64,000 nucleotides of DNA from Euptelea pleiosperma (taxonomy: Eukaryota > Streptophyta > Magnoliopsida > Ranunculales > Eupteleaceae). Each line of letters opens with the position of its first letter. Within the stretch, counting starts at the first letter, position 1. Positions 56,954 through 64,000 of the stretch are shown here, in pieces. Under the pieces are notes generated by a model. The model searched no databases and was not told where the DNA came from. It was given only the letters and a program-made list of their open reading frames with translations. Both the position numbers and the translations under genes were made by a program. The stretch is from the NCBI GenBank assembly GCA_035048495.1, contig CM068553.1:1867259-1931258 (forward strand). Reading direction: 5' to 3'.

Positions 56954-57523
56954 ATGGGGAACTGCTCTCTTAAAGGTGTCGCTGGAAACATTAGGGATCC
57001 GATTCGGATAATGACGGATTCCGGTCGGATAATGGAGTTCGAAGGTCCTATACAAGTTCGAAACGTTATCGATGCTGATTTCCTGGGGTACGGTGTTTTT
57101 CGTAAGGGTTGCTTATCGTCGCCGTTGTTCCACCATGAACAACTTTTTAATGGTCAATTGTATTATCTTCTTCCACTAGTGAAGGAGAGAAGGGAATTGG
57201 ATTTGGAATTGGCTAACCGAGTGAACCCTTTAAGGTTGTCGTCCGGGAAGGCTTCTGATCTTGTGAATTTAACGACAGGATCAGCTCTCAAAGTTTTGCC
57301 GTCGCCGGGGAATGGTGTTTGGAGAGTGAAATTGGTGATTGATACGAAACAATTGGAGGAAATTTTGTCGGAACAGGTAAATACAGAGGCCTTGATTGAG
57401 AAGATGAGGACGATTGCAAGCTCAGCTTGTACCACACCAAAGCGAACCAAGGTCTCTTGGGGTATGGGTAGGAGGCTATCTCTTTCTACTGTACATAAGG
57501 TCTCCCCTGCAAACTCCAAGTAG
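56954..57523 (+). CDS. DUF4228/PADRE domain protein
   Basis: A single-exon gene of 189 residues. It begins MGNCSLKG, a classic N-myristoylation start (Gly2, Cys4) shared by this family; an in-frame ATG at 56891 would bury that signal, so 56954 was chosen. After it come DPIRIMTDSGRIMEFEGPIQ, a leucine- and glycine-rich stretch with GYGVFRKGCLSSPLF, then GQLYYLLPL, a hallmark of PADRE proteins, then a disordered middle and a C-terminal WRVKLVIDTKQLEEILSEQV. The last residues are basic (TPKRTKVSWGMGRRLS). PADRE proteins are plant-specific, often induced by pathogens and abiotic stress, and their biochemical role is unknown. No intron is visible. A possible spliced read-through at the 3' end cannot be judged. 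Confidence 0.88.
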   Translation: MGNCSLKGVAGNIRDPIRIMTDSGRIMEFEGPIQVRNVIDADFLGYGVFRKGCLSSPLFHHEQLFNGQLYYLLPLVKERRELDLELANRVNPLRLSSGKASDLVNLTTGSALKVLPSPGNGVWRVKLVIDTKQLEEILSEQVNTEALIEKMRTIASSACTTPKRTKVSWGMGRRLSLSTVHKVSPANSK

Positions 57524-59599
57524 CGTTTTCATTTTTGTCCCAAATGATCAGTTTCCAGTACCTGAAGATGTCCATCGAGCGTTGTCGTGTCATGAATTAT
57601 CGCTGTCGACCACAGCGCAGGGGTCCACGCAACGCATGTTAGATCTAGATGGACCAAGATCTAGTGTTGCATAAGCTGCTGCGTTTTTTTTTTTTTTTTT
57701 TTGTATATAATGCAGCTGCATTTCACTAAGGAAATTTATGTTTCGGCCATATGGGTGTGTGACTAAACCCATCTCTTGTGATCTCTACAAGTTTAATTAG
57801 ACGAGACGACATCGTTAATTAGTATTAGTTTTTAAGCAGAAAAATGTTTTTTAATGTGACCAAAATGCCCTTATTTATGTTCAATATGTAGGGTGCGTTT
57901 GGGATGCGTGCAATCCTGGTGTTCAAATCCATTTGGACGCACAAACCATTGTGCACCCTCTAGCAAATAAAAATTCATCTTATCCCCTTGTGCTACCAAT
58001 TAGGCACCTAGACTTGTAATTAGAAAAATTCAGTGTGTCATACATACACGTGTATTAGTACACAAGCACACTAAGAATGTACACATTAAATAGCAAGATT
58101 GGTCCCACACGCATAGAGTTGAGCATCTCAATCCATGTGTGACTTGCTTTCAAACTCAAGTTTTGTGACACCCATCCCTATATGGTGGGACCCACTTATG
58201 AGTCATGATGGGGACCCTCTTGATGCGTGTGGGATCCGCTTTGTTGCGAATTGGGCCCACATGTCCTTGGATATGTTGAGGGCTACAGATGTGGTACGTT
58301 TTTGTGTGAGGGTATAACAATACACGGACATACATGTGTGATGCACCTGAATTTCCCCCTTTTCTCTTAATTCCCCTTACTAGTTTCTGACATTCTCTAA
58401 ATGCCTCGTGGGCCCATCGAAATCTCTCATCACCCCGCCAAATTTTAAAAACGAAAGTAAAGTTTTGGGGGGTTTTACCCAATTCACTCTTCCGCTGTGA
58501 AAACTTAAGTTCATTCATCATAGGAAGAGATCAAGTAAAGAGCAAGCTTGAGCAAAGAAGAAGAAAATAACCAAAAAAGAGAGAAAGCTTTAAGATGATG
58601 GGGCCCTACTGGTTTCACCTCTAAGCAATGAAGAGAAAGCGAACACCGTTAATCATTTTCCATCGATTTTGATCAACTTTTGAACACCATTAATTCTTTT
58701 AAGCGAATTTAGGTTATCTATTGTTGCTTAAAATGAATAGCCATGAGGCTTTACGATGAGTGGAAAGCAATTTTGAGGATCCATTTGATCGGTAGTTATA
58801 TAAAATTGCTCTTGGGTGCTTTGAGGTGGAAGAGTGGGGTAATAGAATTCTCTATCATGACTAAAACAATTTGAGCGCCAAGGAAAATCACCTTATACAT
58901 ATCACTCGGTAATAGTTTTCAAACCAAATATTCTTTATTGTTCGGACTTAGCAGGCTAAATAGTCAACTAAGCAGACCAAACATTCTTTATTAGTTTTCA
59001 AACAATACACATCACTGTATTTCATTGTTCAGACTTAGCCACCTGAACAGTGAAGTATTGTTCGGTCCTAGTAGACCAAACATTGATTAATTATTTTTCC
59101 TTATTGTTTTGAACCCTCAAACGAATTAAGATAAACCTTGCTTCGAAGTAGATTAAACTTATATTCCTAACCATGATCTAGTACCAAAAGTTGTAGGATG
59201 AAAGCATAGAAAGATAAAACTTATAAACCCTAGGTATTCTCCCTTTGTTTTTTTAAGTATTTTTCGTTGCTTTTTCCGTATTGAAATTGAGAGGGGTTAA
59301 TTAGAGAAACAATAGGGACAAAGTTGATTTTATATTTTTACGCGGAGGAAGATAAGAGAAAACACAAGGGATATAGATGTCAATTTTATTTATTATTTAA
59401 GTGGGGGATAACAAGAGATATTGACGGCCCAACCAAAATGTGCACACAGTCATTTGCGCGTACAAGCCACCAGAGTTTTTTGCCCTGTTAATCTATTTGG
59501 TGCGCCTCTCTTCTTTTACTCTTAAAAATCATTAAAGATTATTAGAGCAGTTCCTAAGGGCATCAGGGAACATGATTCTACTTTGATCCTACTCCTCCA

Positions 59600-59830
59600 A
59601 AAATGTCACGTGGCACACTCTTCTGGGCTGACCAATGAATGTTCAACCTGAGGAGGATTTTCCTGTGGGAGGCGTAAAAATGCGCAATACAGCAATACTT
59701 TTCGAGCCCACCCATGAACGATTGGCCCGCTAATTGATGAATCTACACACCAACAATCATCCTGATTGATGATCTAGCCACTGGATTTGAGCATTTTTCA
59801 TGGGGTGATTTCTATCTGCTGAATTAACAA
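59600..59830. mobile_element. Foldback MITE fragment, second family
   Basis: ACGTGGCACACTCTTCTGGGC and GGCCCGCTAATTGATGAATCTACACACC, with TGAGCATTTTTCATGGGGTG. The right arm is missing. Confidence 0.5.
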
Positions 59831-59877
59831 GGTAGACCTGGCACCTTTCGACAGCAGGTATAGCGAGTTTTGTTACA

Positions 59878-60140
59878 CACCACTGCCATCTGGGCCCACT
59901 GACCGCATGGATGTTTAGCCCACCCCTTGGCAGACATTCATGCCAAAAATTAGCTTGTTTTTTAAATTTTAACCGTTGGTTTTAGTAACCAAAAATTGGA
60001 TAAATCCAACGTCTAAAATCACTCCTTAAAAAGTACTAAAATCTAATGACTATATATTACCAATCAGGGTGATTTTTCGTAAGTATATCCACAAAGAGAT
60101 GGAATTTACATCCATACGATCAGTGGGCCCAGAGGGTAGC
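59878..60140. mobile_element. Foldback MITE, second family
   Basis: GGGCCCACTGACCGCATGGATG at the left and TTTACATCCATACGATCAGTGGGCCC at the right are inverse; GCCAAAAATTAGC and GTGATTTTTCGTAAG are the inner pair. The outermost arms include CACCACTGCCATCTGG and AGAGGGTAGCGGTG. Confidence 0.65.
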
Positions 60141-60308
60141 GGTGAGTAACAAAAAAATAATATACCTGGCCCCTTGTTACATCTTTTCCTTTTTTAAATT
60201 GAAAAAAACGAAGGATAAAAGAAACATTCCCCTTCATTTCCTTTGACTTTCTCTTCTCACCACAAATATACTTGACAAAACACTGTTTTCTAAGAGGCAC
60301 TAGCTCCG

Positions 60309-60502
60309 AGGACCCCCTCTTTCTGACCCCTTCTTAAGAGTCGGGCTCTCAGCCGTGGATTCTAAGAATACAACGGTGATTAATAGCGCTGAGCTGGCTT
60401 CACTTAATGAAAAAAGTGAATGCCAGCTCAGTACTATCAACTACCGTTGGATTCTCAGAATCCACGGCTGAGAGCCCGACTCCAGGGAAGGGGTCAGAAA
60501 AG
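60309..60502. repeat. Strong foldback, arms about 90 bp, tiny loop
   Basis: The left arm (60309-60405) contains GTCGGGCTCTCAGCCGTGGA, ACGGTGATTAATAGC and GAGCTGGC; the right arm (60415-60502) is its near-inverse, with GCCAGCTCAGTACTATCAAC and TCCACGGCTGAGAGCCCGAC. The loop is about 9 nt. The right arm is interrupted at its outer end by the MITE at 60503, after which AGAAAATGGGTGCTC continues it. Confidence 0.85.
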
Positions 60503-60907
60503 GAGTAAAACTTCTATCACAGCGTCCGACAGATGCTTCTGTCACAATGAAAATCATAGGCCATGTGGCACACTCTTAGTGGACTCTGACCGTATGGATG
60601 TTGGGCCGGTACGTCAGTGGACCTCTAAACCAAAAATCAGCCTGATTAGTGATTTCTAAGCGATTCGATCAAAGTTATTTTCATGGGTTGATTTGAACAG
60701 TAAGCATTCCAGCAATATTGAGCGATATTTAGGTACAAAGATCCAAAGGTTGTAAATCACTAAGCAGGATGATTTTTGGCTTAGAGGTCCACTGAGGGAC
60801 TGGCCAAACATCCATATAGTCATCGTCCACTAATAGTGTTCCACGTGTCCTGCGATTTTCATTGTGACAGAAGCATCTGTCAGAACGCTGTGATAGAAGT
60901 TTTACTC
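60503..60907. mobile_element. Mutator-like foldback MITE inserted in the foldback
   Basis: GAGTAAAACTTCTATCACAG mirrors CTGTGATAGAAGTTTTACTC, and the arms stay complementary for more than 100 bp. The flanking 9-mers CAGAAAAGG and CAGAAAATG match at 8 of 9. Both lie within the outer right arm of the foldback at 60309, so the insertion postdates it. Confidence 0.8.
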
Positions 60908-61047
60908 CAGAAAATGGGTGCTCTTCAAAAAGTGAAACAGAGAAAATCTACTCCCATAATTCCAAATTTTAAAAGAGGAGAAAGCTTGTTTCCAGACTTG
61001 TAGCATATTCTCCAGCCCGAAGCGCGTGCGTGCGTTTGCGTGCGTGT

Positions 61048-61083
61048 GAGGGAGAGAGAGAGAGAGAGAGACAGAGACAGAGA
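61048..61083 (+). repeat. (GA)n tract in the DMS3 leader
   Basis: GAGGGAGAGAGAGAGAGAGA-type repeat about 70-100 bp before the DMS3 start codon. Such tracts are common in plant 5' leaders. Confidence 0.85.
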
Positions 61084-61147
61084 AGGACGGAGCGAGCAAG
61101 AAAGAGGAAGCGAGGTGGTTTGGTCGACACGACTCGTGAGCTCAATC

Positions 61148-64000
61148 ATGTTTCAGCCTAACCACCAGGTTTCTTAACCACTCTTTCCCTCCTTTTTTCC
61201 TTCTTTCCTGCAACTTGAGAATAAAAACTGAAAAAAAATCTAGGGTTTCCCATGTCCCTTATTTCAATCTTCCATGCATGTTTCGATTTCTCATTTAATG
61301 TTCTGCTACAAATGCTTTACTTTCCTGATTTCTTCTTGTTTTCTATGGAATCGATCCTGTGCTCCTCTTGATTTTTACATTTTTGGGCAAATTTCTGTCT
61401 AATTTTCCTGCAATTTCGTCTTCGAAATGGGATGGAGAGATTCGTACTTAATAGGAACCCCAATTAGGGCAAAATGGGGCTTGCAAAGGTTAGTTTTAGT
61501 GCGAAAGGGATGATTTTTCAAATGGATGTTGATGCGAGACGCAATCGAGGTTGGAGTGAAGTAGAGTGGAAGTGTTTGGACATTAGAGAAACCTCCTCGG
61601 GCATCCACATTGCCCTACATTGGATTCCTAAGTGGTAGAATCCACTGTGTTAAAACTTAAAGGTGGAAATTATACTTTAATAGACTTAAAAGCCTCCTGG
61701 TTACAGCTTGTCGCCACCCTTTCCCTCGTTACTCAATTCGTGAAAGTCCCATCTCAGGAGCAGTTGGGGGATGAACTGTCAGTTAGGGAACAAGGGAGAT
61801 CTTCTGGGGTTAGGATGCATGTCCACTTTCTAGAAATTTTGGAATTTACTGCAGGAGATTTTGTTATGAACTGTTAATATGGTTAGCGATGTGGTGAAGG
61901 AAACTATGCGTTCTTTTGATTATCACCGCAGTGGTTTATAAAATGAGAAGCACATAATCAGCTCATGTACAAGTGTCAATTTGAAGTTATTAGTCAATTT
62001 CCAATGTACTTGGGCAACACAGCGAAAGCGCATATTGGCAGCAAAGCCAGTCCTCTCCCTCTTGGTCATTTTGTGACAAAAAGCGCTTTCCAAACCATGC
62101 TGTTTTTCCTCAAATATAGATAGCAAACAATGCTTGAGTTGGGTATTAGAGTGTGTGATTTTGATGGTAATGCTGTTTTACGGCTTTGAGAAAATTGGTC
62201 GCATAAGAGTAGTTCTGTCACAGAGGGTTCTTCCAAAACTTGCCCTTCACAACAGTCACATGGGCAAACAAAGAATGAAAATTTTCCTCTTGTACACATA
62301 CTCTGTCACCCAGACTCTTCAAAATGAATGTACCTGTGTTTGACACGTAGTTTTTTAATGTAAATGTTATGTCCTTACTGTAACTGGTCAACGTAGTTAT
62401 ACTTAATGTTTGGCTGGGGATAATTTGTACAACTAATGAATTGAATAGAAGAATAGTGTTAGGACGAGTCTGACTAGTTCTGTTTCTCCCCAACTTTTGT
62501 CTTTCTTCTTCTTCAAACTCTAGCAGATAGCATTTGTTGAGACCAGCAACTGTTTCAGTTCTTCCCTTCCTAACCCTATTTGGGATTTCGGTTGAGTTGA
62601 TCCTTTCAGTGTTAGCCATGTGGGGCATGATCCTATTCCTTGATGATAAAAAAAAGTGGTCTTCCTCTTCTTTACCTATCATTATCTATGTTCCTCCTTT
62701 TACCTAACCAAAAATAAAATAAAAATGATTGTGCTTCTCTGCTTATATTCAGGCAGATTTAATTGTTTAGCATTTTGCAGAAGAGGTATACTTTTAGTGG
62801 AGTAAGGTTGTTCTCTTATATCAGTGTTCCTTGCTTCTTAAAGGATATACATAAACATGCTGATTCCTCGTGTTCAGCTTCCAGTTCATGCAAAGGCATT
62901 ATCTGTACAAGAATCCTCAGTATCAAAGCCTGTGGATCGGAATGACCCACGTGTAATTCAAGGGGGTGAAATGCAAAATGGTGACCTTCATCAGGTAGAA
63001 TCTATCGTCGGGCATTCCAAGGTTGGTAATGTCCTATTTCTCAACATGCTCTTTTGATGTTACTTTCTTTTATGGACATCATCGATAATTGTAGATTTCA
63101 TCTTTTACCCCAAACTTTTTTTACAAAAGTTCCAAGAGTTTTGTAAGCCCATGAATAGGTCATTTCCTATAGTTATCATATATTGAGTTGGACTAGGTCA
63201 ACCATGCATAATCTCTCACTTATTTTATCCATGCTACAGAAACTTCAGGATGATCTGCAAAAGCTAGGGCTGAAAATCAATCGTCATGAAGAGAATCTGA
63301 GATTTCTGAAGACTCAGGCAGACAACTTAGATGAATCCATTCTTGATATGCAAGGTATTTTTTTCAATATAAAATATATTATTTTCCAGTCTAATAGCAT
63401 ATGATCAAGTGATAGTGAAGAATTTTGTAAATAAACTGAGGAAGCTAACGCGAGAGCCAAATATATTATTGCCTGGCCAAGGGCCTGTTTGGATGTTCCC
63501 CAATAAGGGTCAAAAATGATGTTTTTGGCAATTGAAACTGCACAACTGTCAACCAGATGAGTTGGTGTGTTGGATGACGCGTTGGACCAAATGTCATTTT
63601 GGCAAATATATTTTAGCCACCAAAATATTGATTAGCAAACATCACTCAAAACCTAATTACCCTTATACTAAATTTTTTTATTGGGCCCTCACAAGATGCT
63701 AAATTGTTTATTGGACAGTGGTGGATAAATTATTTACATCCAAACAGGCCCTCAATAGACTAAGATATTGGAATGATTGAATAAGATGCTAGCCCAGGAC
63801 CAGTCGTTTCACAAGGACAATATTTCTTTTATCTACTAACATACTTATTCTCTCAGTTAGTCTTGGAAAATATCATTCATCAAGTGTAGCCACGATTGAA
63901 AATGAGAATCATAACCACTTCCAGACTGAGGAGAAAACAATTGAACAGATATTGCGGCAGGAGAAATCTGCAGCTGGTATATTGTGCCAGCTGAAAATTC
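61148..64000 (+). CDS. DMS3: DMS3, RNA-directed DNA methylation factor (5' part)
   Basis: DMS3 is an SMC-hinge-like protein that, with DRD1 and RDM1, recruits RNA polymerase V to chromatin for siRNA-directed methylation. Four exons are visible: 61148-61168 (only MFQPNHQ), 62878-63021, 63240-63354 and 63857 to beyond the window edge. Junction phases are consistent and introns are GT-AG. The sequence reads …NGDLHQVESIVGHSK, KLQDDLQKLGLKINRHEENL, RFLKTQADNLDESILDMQVS, EQILRQEKSAAGILCQL. It follows the Arabidopsis protein's pattern of a poorly conserved N terminus, a short coiled coil and a conserved EQILR-type motif before the hinge-like region. Exon 1 codes only seven residues; its assignment rests on the ATG, the donor and the phase, so it is the least certain part. 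Intron 1 is 1.7 kb and intron 3 holds a MITE. The gene is cut by the window end. Confidence 0.85.
63481..63751. mobile_element. MITE in DMS3 intron 3
   Basis: The ends GGGCCTGTTTGGATGT and ACATCCAAACAGGCCC are perfect 16-bp inverses. The flanks are CCAA and TCAA, so no exact TSD is seen. The end sequence is of the common Tourist/hAT-like GGGCCTGTTTGG kind. Non-coding. Confidence 0.75.

Larger units (their letters stand above)
57524..61147. other. Intergenic between PADRE gene and DMS3
   Basis: No gene recognised. The stretch contains a T run at 57685-57702, foldback MITEs at 59600-59830 and 59878-60140, a strong foldback at 60309-60502 and a Mutator-like MITE at 60503-60907. A (GA)n-rich DMS3 leader lies at 61048-61083. 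Confidence 0.4.

Noticed and set aside
62218..62682. A 154-codon minus-strand frame in DMS3 intron 1
   Set aside because: It has no recognisable domain and lies antisense within an intron; I could not support it as a gene.

Overview
The window is nuclear DNA of a flowering plant. The protein genes have plant-specific families and small spliced exons with GT-AG (one GC-AG) introns, there is a nuclear tRNA-Gln, and the space between genes is AT-rich and crowded with short non-autonomous transposons. The species cannot be fixed by eye; a woody magnoliid or other early-diverging angiosperm is my guess. Nothing here is bacterial or organellar, and no CRISPR, operon or phage structure is present.

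Genes, left to right: tRNA-Gln(CUG) at 8857-8928; chloroplast 3-oxoacyl-ACP synthase I (KAS I) on the minus strand, eight coding exons, 11123-15663; an intronless DREB-type AP2/ERF factor on the minus strand, 26767-27363; an Asn-rich DCD-domain protein (NRP type), five coding exons on the plus strand, 33161-36010; a subgroup IIId-type bHLH (bHLH13/bHLH3, JAM/MTB-like) on the plus strand, 47827-49693, split by an apparent frame break; a DUF4228/PADRE protein on the plus strand, 56954-57523; and the 5' part of DMS3, an RNA-directed DNA methylation factor, on the plus strand from 61148 and running off the right edge. These genes do not form a cluster or a pathway: fatty acid synthesis, stress or jasmonate transcription, stress-related cell death and TE silencing simply sit side by side.

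Between the genes the DNA is built from repeat families, several of which I could bound by target-site duplications (TSDs). (1) A hAT-like MITE family with CAAGGTTTAAA ends and 8-bp TSDs. (2) Mutator-like foldback MITEs with long terminal inverted repeats and 9-bp TSDs that carry a GCCACGTGGC box in each arm; a 3.7-kb block at 40.5-44.3 kb is made almost entirely of these and contains an internal segmental duplication. (3) Mutator-like elements whose cores are runs of short palindromes (16641-17348 and 54507-55180). (4) PIF/Harbinger (Tourist-like) elements with TTA TSDs. (5) hAT elements with TAGGGGTGTCAA ends. (6) A tRNA-derived SINE family and a decayed LINE. (7) A 3.3-kb inverted-repeat-bounded element (19629-22962) that carries a broken fragment of a ubiquitin-conjugating enzyme (E2) gene. 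Nested insertions give a partial relative chronology. Positions 1-1090 are unlike the repeats and may be the 5' flank of a gene beyond the left edge.

The items most worth a second look are the E2-carrying element, the GC-AG intron and altered C-terminal tail of KAS I, the frame break in the bHLH gene, the two palindrome-core Mutator-like elements, and the repeat-driven duplications.
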